A stretch of DNA of 64,000 bases from Caprella mutica (lineage: Eukaryota; Arthropoda; Malacostraca; Amphipoda; Caprellidae): positions 62,001-126,000 of the forward strand of contig CANNZV010001822.1 in the NCBI GenBank assembly GCA_947561585.1, written 5' to 3'. The notes below the pieces were generated by a model. The model had not been told where the DNA came from. It worked only from the letters and a program-made list of their open reading frames with translations, and ran no database searches. Position 1 is the stretch's first letter; each line of letters starts with the position of its first letter. Positions 33,276 through 44,303 of the stretch are shown piece after piece. The translations under genes were made by a program, and so were the position numbers.

Positions 33276-34130
33276 ACACACAGAGCAACTTTTCTTCCCT
33301 ACAAAGCGAAAAACCTAATAAAATATGCACCTATGAATTTTTTTCATAAGCAGAAAGAATGAGCATATATTCCAAATAAATACAATTTCACTTCACAATA
33401 AAGAAGAATTCAGGTTTACCTGAAAACATTTATGCGAAATTTTTCATTGGATGAGATATTTTTCTCATTGGATTGAATCTTATTTTTCTTTGGATTGAAT
33501 CTTTTTTCTCATTGGAAGGAATATTATTTTCCTTGGATCGAATCTTTTTTTTTTACTTTCAACTAATATAAATCTCTCATTGAATCCGATAACATAATAT
33601 AACGTTCAAAACTTATGTTAAGTTTGCTGGAATTTTAAAATAATTCATATTTATTTCTTTCATTGAACTGTACCTATATGCTGTCTAGTTTTGAGGTAAG
33701 GGAAATTTATAAGCAGACTAATTTCTCCAGTCGAACGCAGTCTTACAATTAGTTAGACTCATTAACCTGCTAATATTTTTCAATTAAGAGTAGCTTTCAA
33801 TTATAGGATACAAGTAAAAAACTTCAAATGATGAATAAAGTTACAGATACAATTATACAAATAAGTTTTCAATACATAATAAATATTGCCCTTTTAATGC
33901 ACTTTTTCTATCAACAAAAAGAAATATGGTTACCTATACATTATACAATACTAATTATTACTTAGTATCGGCAATATCAGCATAAAACGAGAAATGATTA
34001 AAACTTATATTAAGTACCAAAATAAGTCTGTAAAATCACGACAGTAAATTAGAATCATTCATTACGCAAAGAGCAAAAAGAAATACGTAATATCATGTAC
34101 GTAAAATCTCAGTACCATGCAGATTCAAGG
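33276..34130. other. Non-coding; inverted partner of 31.4-31.7 kb
   Basis: 33275-33560 is the diverged reverse complement of 31440-31700, with ATT(G/T)GATTGAATCTT-like units repeated at 33470-33545. The rest is A+T-rich with no gene. Confidence 0.45.
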
Positions 34131-34131
34131 T

Positions 34132-34318
34132 ACCCGTAGTTCAGATGCGTATACCGTAGTTCTGATGCGTATACCTTAGTTCAGATGGGTAAACCGTAGT
34201 TCAGATGGGTAAACCGTAGTTTAGATGGGTATACCGTAGTCCAGATACGTATACCATAGCTCAGGGTACCGAAGTTCAGAGTAGGTACCGAAGTTCAGAG
34301 TACCGAAGTTCATTCAAA
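34132..34318. repeat. Minisatellite, CGTAGTTCAGATGGGTATAC unit
   Basis: About eight imperfect units of roughly 20 bases, then shorter GTACCGAAGTTCAGA units toward the right. I could not find an inverted partner arm nearby, so it is called a plain minisatellite. Confidence 0.7.
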
Positions 34319-34911
34319 GTTAAAACCATATTAATACAATCTACCATTCACAGATCTAATTAGCTAGGTAGCAATAGTTACCCAAAAAATTACAAATATT
34401 AAAATCTACTTGATACTACACACAACAAATTAGTTAATCACTTAATTAATATTACGTTCATTAATTACTCTAGTTCAATTATTTATCTCTTAATTGTCCC
34501 TATGAAAGTCAAATTTGATTACACGTACCTATTGGCAATAGGATCAAGCAGGTAAATTGCGGCACACTAACTGCGGCTTCTTACAACAGAAACATCATAC
34601 ATTCAAAACACACGTTAAAAACCTAAATTAATAAATTATAGCATGAACTGCGCTTCTTTTCGGTTCAGAATGAGGGGCCGCAATTAAAAATTATAAGGTA
34701 GCAATTTACCCGGGTGACCCTAGTTCACGAAAAAACTAATCTAATAGATCTTAATATAGAAAATTTACGCACTTTACAAAATATCACTAAACTAGCCATG
34801 AAAGTATTTCTGGATTTAAAACTGCAAATTAAATTCTCACATCTTACATCACCTGTTGAGAACTTTAACTGCAAGATAGATTATTGTCGAATGAAACACA
34901 TTTACCTATTA

Positions 34912-36178
34912 GGGCTAATCCACACCATCGCTCCGGTCACGCTCCAGTCACGGTCCGGTCCAATATTCTTTAATGTATTTCACGTAGAGCATCCACACTG
35001 GCAGTGCCGGTCAGGTCACGATCCAATCCAAAGATATTTTGACTGGAGCGTGATCGGACCGTGAGCGGAGCGGCACTGCCAGTGTGGATTAGCAACGCTC
35101 CAGTCGCGGTCTAATTTTATTATTTGCGTGCTTTTTCTTGAATATTACTATACATATATATGTCACGCGCATTTGACTCATCTGAAATATCGACCGATTT
35201 CGCTGCGCAATCTATTGATCAATCGTTATTGCAGCCATCGACCGATATGGCGCAACCATCTATCGATAGTTGCGCGTTCGAATAATAAGATTATTTTAGC
35301 TTAAGCATCTAATTGGCAAATTTTATTGCATAGCTATATCGATTAATAGCGCACCTATCAATCAATTTCTGCGCGTTCGAATGATAGGGATTTTTTTAGT
35401 TTATGCATTTAATTGTCTTGATTTTAATTGAAAGATATTGTCTTTTTAAACAAAAATATTGTTATATTTCATAGAGTAACCATCAATCGATTGATGATTA
35501 CCATATGAAATGTAACAATTAGATATAAAAATTATATAAATCCATCGTTTGTTGGTATCCCTATTAAATATACCATATAGATGCCTAAACTAAATACATT
35601 CTTTATCATTCGAACGTGCAGCAATCGATCGTTGGTTGCGCTATCGGTCGATGGCTGCGCTAACGATAGATCAAACAGATTGTGAAGCGAAATCGGTCGA
35701 TATTGCTGCAGATCAGTCAAACGCGAGTGACATATATAATAATTCTTATATCTTAGGGCTTAGACTCTAGAAGTCTAGATTCTTAGATATACAGACAGTT
35801 TTCTCTAGGAGTGATCGTGTTTTCAGTGTTGTATGTTTTCTTTTCTAAAATCATTTTCAATTTTAGATAGATATTTTCAAAAGTTCCAATAGTCATTCGA
35901 AAATAATAGAAAAATTTAGTTTTGTCATTTATTAGATGAGGATAAAACGAGTAGATATCATTCGCACTTCCTATCTTTTAGTACACGATGAACTAAGTAT
36001 CTCTCATCCTGTTCATCAAATAAGTGCAATGATAATCACTGCAAAATCAGATGATACGGAAGGGACGGGAGCGAGAGCGGAGCGTGACCGGACCGAACAT
36101 GTGTATGCACAAGGATGAGACCGGACCGTGACTGGAGCGAGAGCGGAGCGTGACCGGAGCGATGGTGTGGATCAGCCC
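34912..36178. mobile_element. Harbinger-like MITE with TTA TSD
   Basis: GGGCTAATCCACACCATCGC (34912) is mirrored by GCGATGGTGTGGATCAGCCC (ending 36178), and TCCGGTCACGCTCC continues the repeat. TTA is duplicated at 34909-34911 and 36179-36181. Subterminal GGAGCGTGACCGGA-type units repeat several times in both arms. A nested inverted pair (about 35155-35460 with 35480-35735) is rich in TCGACCGAT and TTGCGC. The 116-codon frame at 34714-35064 crosses the left boundary and is not a gene. Confidence 0.75.
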
Positions 36179-36181
36179 TTA

Positions 36182-36521
36182 GTATCTGGCTACTTCAATT
36201 CCATTTTTAAAATACTTATTGCTCATTATTTAAAGCGAAATTTGCAAAGGGGTTAATTTTAAAAGATACATTAATTCTGTACTTAATAAAGATCCAGTAA
36301 ACCCGATTATCATATCTAATTTTATGAGTGCACATTTTATGTGTGTTCATACGAAATAGTTTTGCTTAGGTTACCATACTATAGTATAATATATTAAAGA
36401 CCTGGCTATTGCAGGTCTATTGGAAAAACATTCATAACTTATTAATTAATACGAATATTTTAAAAAATTAGTCTTAAAATATGCGCAAATGTCAATTCAA
36501 AATAAACATTAATTCTCAGGA
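36182..36521. other. Non-coding spacer
   Basis: A+T-rich; no gene or repeat recognised before the BEL/Pao insertion. Confidence 0.4.
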
Positions 36522-36526
36522 AGCTC

Positions 36527-37147
36527 TGTCAAGTCGCCCTACTTGAATTCAATTCCCTTTTTCCAAAAAATAATAGCACACTTCTCACTTACATCTCTCA
36601 CGACACAATAGTTACACAACCTAATTTTACCGGCGTCATTTCCAAAAATATTAAGCTCTCCTCTAGTTTTATATGAGTTTTTCTTCAATATATAACCGTA
36701 ACTATACCAAACAACTACAGACAATATGTTCCATCTTCCCCCATTTTGCATAGAACACCATAATAAGTAAGTTTTGTTTATTATATAATCATTTACCATG
36801 TTTTATAAGAGTTTTGGAACTATATGTGATTTATCCACCTACCTCTTACCTGTTTTTCCGGAATGGAATATCTGTTTTTGTTTCTATTTTGTGTCCTGTA
36901 TTGTAAAAGATTACTTTATATAGGATCATTTATTTCATTTATTATATGACTAATAGTCTAATTTAGTTCATTTTTCTTTTATTTTAGTAGTACGTGCCTG
37001 ATTGTAACAACACCTGATGTTACATTCAACTGTAGAAGAGTAAACCTGTCAAGTTAACCTATTGTGTTTACATCCATCCCTGCGATATCATAAACTTTAC
37101 CTAGAGCTTAGGCGATAGCAATACTTCTAATTTACTCAACTGCAACA
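36527..37147 (+). repeat. 5' LTR of BEL/Pao (621 bp)
   Basis: It starts TGTCAAGTCGCCCTACTTG and ends CTCAACTGCAACA. It contains TTTATATAGG (about 36913), a possible TATA box. It has a 9-bp segment (TATTTCATT, about 36928) that is missing from the 3' LTR. Confidence 0.93.
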
Positions 37148-37165
37148 GTACTTTATTCAGTTCTC

Positions 37166-39862
37166 ATGATGGATGGAGAACAAAGTCAAATTACCCAGCC
37201 CACACAGCCACAGTGGACTGGTGCTCGTCCCAAGAGGGATTTAAAGATGCCTCTGAATGAGTTGAAAGAAATTTATTCAGATAAAACAGACATCTTTGAA
37301 GAATTAGTCACCACTGATTTAACCAAACTGAGTCTGGATGACTCTTCTTCACTTGATGTGAACAAATCTCATAATTTGACGAGTTTTGCTAAAACTCTAA
37401 AATCATCCGCCAAAGATTTAGTTGCCGTCAACAGAATTCTTTGCTCTCGCCTGAATGAAATTGGTGCAATTGAAGAGTGCCAAGATATTAGATCTCAAAG
37501 AATAGATTATAAGAAAGATGCCGCAGAAGTTATTACCAATATCATCACAATCTTGACTAGCCAGGGTCGTGACAGTTTGTCCAAATTTGATGATAGCAGT
37601 GTACGATCTGGATTTTCCCTATCTTCTCAATTGTTTATGTCAGCTCCAACTTCCCCTTCTATCTGTGAAGAAGAGGATGAAACATACCAGGATCATGGAG
37701 CTACAGGGCTGACAAAATCTGATGTTAGCTTCTCCAGAGAAGCTATGAGTCATCATAATCCTATATCAAATAGTAATTTTAATAAATCTATAATTACTCC
37801 AACTGTAAGTAAAGAATCTCATGTTACACTTGTAACTCGTTCAAGTGTAAGCAGTCAAAATGTCCCTACTTCAGGTGAACAGTTTTCTAATCCTGTTAAT
37901 GTAAATGATCAAGTTTCTTTGTCTGAACCACATGCTAATCTTAGTCTTAATGTTGATAAATCTATCTCTAATATTATTGTAGATAAACCCTTAATCTCTC
38001 CAACTGTCAGTAAAGAATCTCAAGTTACACTTGTAACTCAATCAAGTGCTAACAATCATAGTGTCCCTACTCTAAGTGAACATTTTTCTAATTATGTTGT
38101 AACAAATGATATAATTTCCATGTCCATGCCAAATGATAATGCTCCATATAAACCTATATATACCTATAGTAGTACCTCAAATAAATATGATCCTAGTCTA
38201 AATGTTGAAAATCCTTTTTCAAACTCTACTTATAAATTTAGTAATATTGGTGACACAAATACATTTATTCCTAAATTTCCTTCCCAAAGTGTCTCTAACT
38301 ATGTTCAAATTGCTAATGCCAATCTGTATTCCAGGATGCAACCCCTATCTCATCCCCATACATCTATTTATCAACCTATCATTTCTCATTATTCTAATGC
38401 CATCCCTCTAAATAGTGGTCACTCAAATGTTCCAAACTTCAATAACACAAATATCAATAAACAATTAAATCCTTCTTTCATATCTAAATTTCAACCTTAT
38501 CTAAATAATCAATCAGCAGCAAACACTTATCACAGTCAAACAAATTTCACCCCACCCTTTGCTCATGTCTCCCAACCCCATCCTGCAAGTTCATCACACC
38601 ATGGATATGATAATCTCCAACTGATGAGCAACCACCTTCTTGAGCAGGACCAGATAAAGAAGTCAATTGAACCATTTGATGGAACTGCAACCAAATTCTG
38701 GTCATGGGCTGGCCAACTGGACAGCTACATTGGTTCCCTGAATCTTCCCCCCTTAAAAGTGCTACAACTGATTTCCTCATATTGTGTTGGTGAGCCACAG
38801 AAAGCTATAGCGAGGCATCTGTCAGCCATTCACATAGCTACGGATGAGGATATTGTAGAAGTTTGGGAAAACTTAGTACAAAGATTTGGTTCCCAACAAA
38901 GTATCACTCGTGAACTTGTAAACAAAATGAAAGAATTTCCTGTCATACAACAACCCCAGCTTGGAAATAAGCTGCACGACATGCACGATTTATGCAAAAT
39001 TATTCAGTACAACTTCCCTCGTTGTCCTGATTTACAGAATGTAAACCTCTCTTCTGGACTAGAAGAGCTAAGGAGGAAACTTCCAGACTACCTTCAAAAT
39101 GAATGGAGGAAAATTGGTCATTCTCATGAAGAATCCAATGGCTTCCACCCTCCATTTAATATCTTTGTAAATTTTATCAAGAAACAAGCTAGACTTCAGT
39201 CAAATCAAAACTATGAAACTCTGTTCAATAAGTTTCCTAAACAGTACCTTCCCAAGCAAAACTTTAAAGTTCTTCAATCTAATGTTTCACAAGAACCTGC
39301 CATAACTCCAGAGAAAAATGAGGATACCCAACAAACTTCAGACAAGTATTGTCACCATCACCTAACTTCAGCTCATTCCCTCATTCAATGCAAAGCCTTC
39401 TGCAAAATGAATTATGCAGACAAGAAGAATCTCATCTATACAAACAAATTATGCTTCAAATGTCTGGGCAATCACTACTACAAGAACTGTAAATTTAATG
39501 TCAAATGTGACATTTGTGGCCTCGAACATCTAACAATAATGCATAGAGCCACACCCAAAGAGTATAAGAACTCCAATGACAGAAGATACTTGCAGAACAG
39601 CAACAACACTGTCCTCTGCACCAAAGTATGTGGAACAAGCACAGGCAAAAATTGTTCCAAAACAATTCTAGTTGATGTCACCTTGGAGGGAAATGAAGAG
39701 AAAAAGCTTACATGCTACTGTATATTGGATGAGCAGTCCAACACCACCCTAGTTGATGATAGACTCATTATAGTTTCTTTGGGAAATCTTTCCCAACTCA
39801 AGAATACAATATTGATTTTGTCAGTCAAAATTTTGAAATGTCAACATCCGGCAAACTGGTAA
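37166..39862 (+). CDS. gag: BEL/Pao Gag and start of protease
   Basis: The frame runs from MMDGEQSQITQ for about 870 meaningful codons. The first half is low-complexity, rich in Ser and Asn. About residues 490-670 form the DUF1759-type Gag core (IEPFDGTATKFWSW, VWENLVQRFGS, LRRKLPDYLQNEW). Near residue 760 are zinc knuckles: CFKCLGNHYYKNC and CDICGLEHLTIMH. Near residue 852 is the protease motif CYCILDEQSN, where Pao elements use DxxS/N in place of DSG. After about 39770 the frame is wrong and the last roughly 30 residues are spurious. The true protease continues in another frame. It would build the particle and cleave the polyprotein. Confidence 0.85.
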   Translation: MMDGEQSQITQPTQPQWTGARPKRDLKMPLNELKEIYSDKTDIFEELVTTDLTKLSLDDSSSLDVNKSHNLTSFAKTLKSSAKDLVAVNRILCSRLNEIGAIEECQDIRSQRIDYKKDAAEVITNIITILTSQGRDSLSKFDDSSVRSGFSLSSQLFMSAPTSPSICEEEDETYQDHGATGLTKSDVSFSREAMSHHNPISNSNFNKSIITPTVSKESHVTLVTRSSVSSQNVPTSGEQFSNPVNVNDQVSLSEPHANLSLNVDKSISNIIVDKPLISPTVSKESQVTLVTQSSANNHSVPTLSEHFSNYVVTNDIISMSMPNDNAPYKPIYTYSSTSNKYDPSLNVENPFSNSTYKFSNIGDTNTFIPKFPSQSVSNYVQIANANLYSRMQPLSHPHTSIYQPIISHYSNAIPLNSGHSNVPNFNNTNINKQLNPSFISKFQPYLNNQSAANTYHSQTNFTPPFAHVSQPHPASSSHHGYDNLQLMSNHLLEQDQIKKSIEPFDGTATKFWSWAGQLDSYIGSLNLPPLKVLQLISSYCVGEPQKAIARHLSAIHIATDEDIVEVWENLVQRFGSQQSITRELVNKMKEFPVIQQPQLGNKLHDMHDLCKIIQYNFPRCPDLQNVNLSSGLEELRRKLPDYLQNEWRKIGHSHEESNGFHPPFNIFVNFIKKQARLQSNQNYETLFNKFPKQYLPKQNFKVLQSNVSQEPAITPEKNEDTQQTSDKYCHHHLTSAHSLIQCKAFCKMNYADKKNLIYTNKLCFKCLGNHYYKNCKFNVKCDICGLEHLTIMHRATPKEYKNSNDRRYLQNSNNTVLCTKVCGTSTGKNCSKTILVDVTLEGNEEKKLTCYCILDEQSNTTLVDDRLIIVSLGNLSQLKNTILILSVKILKCQHPANW

Positions 39863-40617
39863 CAGGCTTGCAGATCAAAGGTGTGAATGAAAAAGAAGTT
39901 GTTCATATTAATGAAGCCCTGTCTTGCTCCAACATAGCTAACACACTACATGAAGTTGCTACTCCGTCTATGGTCAAGAGACACCATCACTCAAGACGGT
40001 ATGCAAAGTTTTTCCCTGAATATGACAGCAAGGCTGATGTCATGATATTAGTTGGAAGGAACTGTGGCAGAGCAATGGCCACTACTTGTGTAACTAACTT
40101 GGAACCCTATGTTCACAAAACACCTCTCGGGTACTGTATGGTTGGTAATGTATGTCCCTGTCATCAGAATACTCCTAAGAAGCATGTTGTTCTCAAAACA
40201 ACAGCAACGCCTCTCAAGTCGATCGAGGTAAAATTCAAATTTCCTCCAAAATCACGTGACCACAATTTTCATATCTTTGAGAATCTCCATGATGATGACT
40301 CTCCTGGAAACTCAAAGGAAGACAGAGAGTTTCTTACAATAATGGAAAAGAATATTAGGACGACATCCGAAGGACATCTCGAACTGCCATTACCCATGAA
40401 GCATAACAACCTATCAAATAACAAGAATCCTGTGTATATGAGATCAAAAACTACCTTGTCCAACCTTAAAAAAGATGCTAACAAACTCCAAGCCTGCTTA
40501 ACATCAATGCAAAAGAACCTAGATAAAAACTTTGTTGAAAAAGTTCCATCAGAAGACCTTAACTCCCCAAAGTCATGGTACCTACCCATAGTCTGTGTCA
40601 ATCAAGCAAAAAAAAAA
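39783..40617 (+). CDS. pol: BEL/Pao protease C-part and RT N-terminal region (shifted frame)
   Basis: The frame picks up just after the break with FGKSFPTQEYNIDF and runs through STSGKLVTGLQI, PSMVKRHHHSRRYAKFFPEY and DVMILVGRN, as expected for the Pao protease tail and linker. It then reaches SWYLPIVCVNQ at the start of the reverse transcriptase. It ends at an A10 run (40608-40617) that is one base too long to keep the next domain in frame. Confidence 0.75.
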
Positions 40618-42034
40618 GTATCGACTGGTCTATGATGCATCTGCTCGATATTACGGACAAAGTCTGAACGACCACCTTCTCCAAGGACCTGACCTCAACA
40701 ATCAACTCAGAGGAGTGCTTCTTCGCTTCAGAGAAAATCCAATTGCTTTCGGTGCGGACATAGAAGCAATGTTTAATAATTTCAAGGTTCCGATAGACCA
40801 ACGAGATTATCTCAGATTTTTCTGGTATGACAACAATAATCCAGAAAGTGATATTGTTGCCTATAGATCCTCCACACACATCTTTGGATGCACGAGTAGT
40901 CCAGCAGTAGCGACATATGCTCTCAAATACTGTGCGCTCAAAAGCAGCAATCCCGAAGACAGTGCTGTTTCTAGATACATCAACAACTCATTCTATGTTG
41001 ACGACGGATTGTACTCCTGCGCCTCTGTTGACCATGCTTCCAATGTACTTTCAAGAGCTATTGATCTACTAAAAGATCACAACATACGTCTACACAAGAT
41101 AGTCAGCAACTCACCCGAACTGATCAAGTGTTTTCCTGAATCTGAATGTGCTGAAGGCAACACAAATCTTCCCACAGAACACAATGACAGTAGCCATAAG
41201 ACTCTGGGACTGTCTTGGGATACCTGCGAAGACAGATTTCTCATCACTGTATCTATCCCCTCGAGAGTCTTCACCAAACGTGGAATATTATCCATAATAA
41301 ATTCACTTTATGATCCTATTGGATTTATCAGTCCTATTATTCTACAAGGTCGATTGATCCAACGCTCCATCCTGCCACCTAAAGATAAAGACAACCCTCT
41401 ACAAGATTACGGATGGGATGACCCATTACCAACTAAGTACCATGATGTTTGGAAAACATGGCTGGCGCAACTGGAGAAAATTAACGAATTCAGTTTACCA
41501 CGCAGTTTCTATCCAACTAATTTTCATCCTACGTCAATGGAAATTCATGCTTTCTCAGACGCTTCAGAGTCTGCGATTGGATACGCAATATACGTCAAGA
41601 CTTCAAACAATGAAGAATCGCACGTGAGATTTGTCAGCGGAGCTTCAAAAGTGGCTCCACAGAAGGCGACGACAATGCCCAGACTGGAACTCTCTGCGGC
41701 TCTAAAACTGAGTCGCAGCGTTACAACTGTTCTCTCGGATCTATGTCAGAAACCTGACAAAACTGTCTTTTATACTGACAGCAGAATTGTATTAGGCTAT
41801 ATAAACAACAACCAGAAACGATTCAGTAAATATGTTGAAAGAAGAATCAACAACATTCTGGCCCTCACCAAGCAAGATGATTGGAAATATGTGAAGACCT
41901 CTGAAAATCCAGCTGATATTGCAAGTCGTCCTCACACGCCCCTTGCACTTCAGAACTCCATGTGGCTCAGTGGTCCTCCATTTCTGAAACTCCCCCAAAC
42001 ATCTCTGAAGATCAAGAAAACCCCATATATATAG
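40595..42034 (+). CDS. pol: BEL/Pao reverse transcriptase and RNase H
   Basis: True sequence begins at the A10 run: KKYRLVYDASARYYGQSLND. Motifs in order are GADIEAMFNNFKV (first catalytic Asp), SSPAVATYAL and FYVDDGLYS, where the YVDD active site lies at about residues 134-137. The RNase H follows, with HAFSDASESAIGYAIY (about residue 320), MPRLELSA and FYTDSRIVLGYI (about residue 392). The domain ends with SENPADIASR. All catalytic acids I can align are present. The frame is lost near the C5 run at 41992-41996, and the last roughly 20 residues are spurious. Confidence 0.88.
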   Translation: MSIKQKKKYRLVYDASARYYGQSLNDHLLQGPDLNNQLRGVLLRFRENPIAFGADIEAMFNNFKVPIDQRDYLRFFWYDNNNPESDIVAYRSSTHIFGCTSSPAVATYALKYCALKSSNPEDSAVSRYINNSFYVDDGLYSCASVDHASNVLSRAIDLLKDHNIRLHKIVSNSPELIKCFPESECAEGNTNLPTEHNDSSHKTLGLSWDTCEDRFLITVSIPSRVFTKRGILSIINSLYDPIGFISPIILQGRLIQRSILPPKDKDNPLQDYGWDDPLPTKYHDVWKTWLAQLEKINEFSLPRSFYPTNFHPTSMEIHAFSDASESAIGYAIYVKTSNNEESHVRFVSGASKVAPQKATTMPRLELSAALKLSRSVTTVLSDLCQKPDKTVFYTDSRIVLGYINNNQKRFSKYVERRINNILALTKQDDWKYVKTSENPADIASRPHTPLALQNSMWLSGPPFLKLPQTSLKIKKTPYI

Positions 42035-43446
42035 AAGAAACCCTCCCTGAAGAAAAGAAAATCACAAATGTTCTTTGCTGTAATACCAATAACATTCAAG
42101 GACCTTTCTTCACCCTATTTCGTAGGATAAGTCAGCTAAACAGAATGATCAATGTAGTCAAGTATGTCCTTAGAGTTCGTCACAAGTTAGACCTTATGAG
42201 ACAGAAAAGAGGAATATCACTCGCACCACGCAAATTGATCTACAGTACAGAAGAAGTCACTCAGTTAATTATCAAAGAAGCTCAGAAAGAGTGTTTTGAA
42301 CCCGTCAAGAGTCTGCTGAGGCTCAATAAAAACATTCCTGACAATTCAAAGCTATCAAAACTATCACCAAGACTCGACTCAAATGATATTCTGAGAGTCG
42401 GTGGACGACTGAAGGCAGCAGAGATTCCATTCTCAGTAAAGCACCCCATCCTAATTCCTCAATCTCACCCACTCGCTAATATGATTATCGTCCATTTCCA
42501 CAACATCATCAAACACCAAGGTTCCCATATAAGTCATGGAGCTGTTAACCAAGCAGGTTATTTCATTGAAAATGGCAGACAACTCATCAGAAAGATGATC
42601 AGAGAGTGCGTGACGTGCCGAAAGCTGAGATCCCCACCAGAAAATCAACTCATGTCCGATCTTCCTATTGATAGAGTAACGCCAGATGCTCCTTTTACAA
42701 GTGTTGGTATCGACGTCTTCGGTCACTTCTTCATACACGATGGAGTCAGAACTCGTTCTTCAAATCCTACAAAGAAGATCTGGGCAATAATATTTGTATG
42801 TCTCCCTTCCCGAGCTATACATTTAGAACCACTCAACTCCATGGACACCACCTCTTTCAGGAACGCCTTTTCCCGCTTCACTGCAATCAGAGGTGATTGC
42901 AAGTTAATCAGATCAGATCAAGGAAAGAACTTCATATCCGCTAAAAGACAAATTGAAGGCCTTGATATAACACAGCTCTCCAATGAATTCACTGCTCGAG
43001 GCATTGAATGGATCCTCAACCCACCCTATGCGAGCCACCACGGTGGCAGTTGGGAGCGTAAAATTGGCTCCGTTAGAAGAGTTCTTGAGACCTCGATTGC
43101 ATTGATGTCTAACCGTGGAATGTCAAGAGATGAATTCCACACCCTCCTAGCCGAAACTTCAAAGATCGTCAACAATACTCCCCTCACAGTTAATCCGAAT
43201 CATCCAGATGATCCTACCCCGTTGTCTCCCTCCATGTTGCTGACCCTTAAAGACCCGCATCCTTCACCTCTCCTGGACAGCTATTCTGAAGCAGACATTA
43301 TGTCTTATGGTAAACGACGTTATCGCCGTGTCCAATTTCTCAGTGAACAGTTTTGGTGCCGCTGGCGCTCCGAATACTTGCGATCTCTCACCCAAAGACA
43401 TAAGTGGAAGACCACTCGACCCTGCATCACAGAAGGGGTGATGTAG
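41962..43446 (+). CDS. pol: BEL/Pao integrase
   Basis: The true reading starts after the C5 run (about 41997) with NISEDQENP. An H2C2 zinc-binding region lies at about residues 175-220 (HFHNIIKHQG...CVTCRKL). The catalytic core follows: FTSVGIDVFGHF (Asp), LIRSDQGKNF (Asp, about residue 319) and SHHGGSWERKIGSVRRVL (Glu, about residue 364), the retroviral-type DDE triad. The frame breaks near 43415 and the last few residues are spurious; the C-terminal domain continues in a third frame. Confidence 0.88.
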   Translation: MAQWSSISETPPNISEDQENPIYIEETLPEEKKITNVLCCNTNNIQGPFFTLFRRISQLNRMINVVKYVLRVRHKLDLMRQKRGISLAPRKLIYSTEEVTQLIIKEAQKECFEPVKSLLRLNKNIPDNSKLSKLSPRLDSNDILRVGGRLKAAEIPFSVKHPILIPQSHPLANMIIVHFHNIIKHQGSHISHGAVNQAGYFIENGRQLIRKMIRECVTCRKLRSPPENQLMSDLPIDRVTPDAPFTSVGIDVFGHFFIHDGVRTRSSNPTKKIWAIIFVCLPSRAIHLEPLNSMDTTSFRNAFSRFTAIRGDCKLIRSDQGKNFISAKRQIEGLDITQLSNEFTARGIEWILNPPYASHHGGSWERKIGSVRRVLETSIALMSNRGMSRDEFHTLLAETSKIVNNTPLTVNPNHPDDPTPLSPSMLLTLKDPHPSPLLDSYSEADIMSYGKRRYRRVQFLSEQFWCRWRSEYLRSLTQRHKWKTTRPCITEGVM

Positions 43447-43673
43447 TCCTAGTACGGACAAAGAACGTTTCAAGGAATCATTGGCCACTGGGAAAAATCA
43501 TAACTGCAGCACCCAGCAGTGATGGTTTAGTTCGTTCAGCAACCATATCCCTCCCTCCTCTTCCAGGAAGCTCAGCACAAAGGACCACTTCTCGGGCTAT
43601 CACTGACTTGGTGCTTCTTGTTCCCAGCAAGGAACACCCTAGATGCACCCTTACTTCGCAGAAGTTGACTTAA
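43404..43673 (+). CDS. pol: BEL/Pao integrase C-terminal tail (shifted frame)
   Basis: From about 43420 the frame reads HHRRGDVVLVRTKNVSRNHWPLGKI, the GDxVLVxxxxxxRxxWPLGxI motif that normally ends Pao integrase. It stops at 43671-43673, fourteen bases before the 3' LTR. The start given is the nearest ATG, not a real initiation site. Confidence 0.75.
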   Translation: MEDHSTLHHRRGDVVLVRTKNVSRNHWPLGKIITAAPSSDGLVRSATISLPPLPGSSAQRTTSRAITDLVLLVPSKEHPRCTLTSQKLT

Positions 43674-43686
43674 GGTGCCCCGGGAG

Positions 43687-44298
43687 TGTCAAGTCGCCCT
43701 ACTTGAATTCAATCCCCTTTTTCCAAAAAATAATAGCACACTTCTCACTTACATCTCTCACGACACAATAGTTACACAACCTAATTTTACCGGCGTCATT
43801 TCCAAAAATATTAAGCTCTCCTCTAGTTTTATATGAGTTTTTCTTCAATATATAACCGTAACTATACCAAACAACTACAGACAATATGTTCCATCTTCCC
43901 CCATTTTGCATAGAACACCATAATAAGTAAGTTTTGTTTATTATATAATCATTTACCATGTTTTATAAGAGTTTTTGAACTATATGTGATTTATCCACCT
44001 ACCTCTTACCTGTTTTTCCGGAATGGAATATCTGTTTTTGTTTCTATTTTGTGTCCTGTATTGTAAAAGATTACTTTATATAGGATCATTTATTATATGA
44101 CTAATAGTCTAATTTAGTTCATTTTTCTTTTATTTTAATAGTACGTGCCTGATTGTAACAACACCTGATGTTACATTCAACTGTAGAAGAGTAAACCTGT
44201 CAAGTTAACCTATTGTGTTTACATCCATCCCTGCGATATCACAAACTTTACCTAGAGCTTAGGCGATAGCAATACTTCTAATTTACTCAACTGCAACA
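43687..44298 (+). repeat. 3' LTR of BEL/Pao (612 bp)
   Basis: Direct repeat of 36527-37147 with four visible substitutions and lacking nine bases. It is followed directly by the AGCTC duplication. Confidence 0.93.
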
Positions 44299-44303
44299 AG
44301 CTC

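Larger units (their letters stand above)
36527..44298 (+). mobile_element. BEL/Pao LTR retrotransposon, 7.8 kb, 5-bp TSD
   Basis: The element is bounded by direct LTRs (36527-37147 and 43687-44298) with TG..CA ends and a 5-bp duplication AGCTC (36522-36526, 44299-44303). The LTRs differ by about four substitutions and one 9-bp gap, so the insertion is young. The internal region encodes Gag, an aspartic protease, reverse transcriptase, RNase H and integrase in the BEL/Pao order, but with four frame changes. GGTGCCCCGGGAG just before the 3' LTR takes the place of the polypurine tract. Only 18 bases separate the 5' LTR from the first ATG, and no TGG-starting primer-binding site is seen there. 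Confidence 0.95.

Noticed and set aside
34714..35064. 116-codon open frame
   Set aside because: It spans the TTA-flanked left boundary of a MITE, so it cannot be an old gene.
36539..36799. 86-codon minus-strand frame, repeated at 43699-43959
   Set aside because: It is the antisense of the two LTRs and has no independent support.
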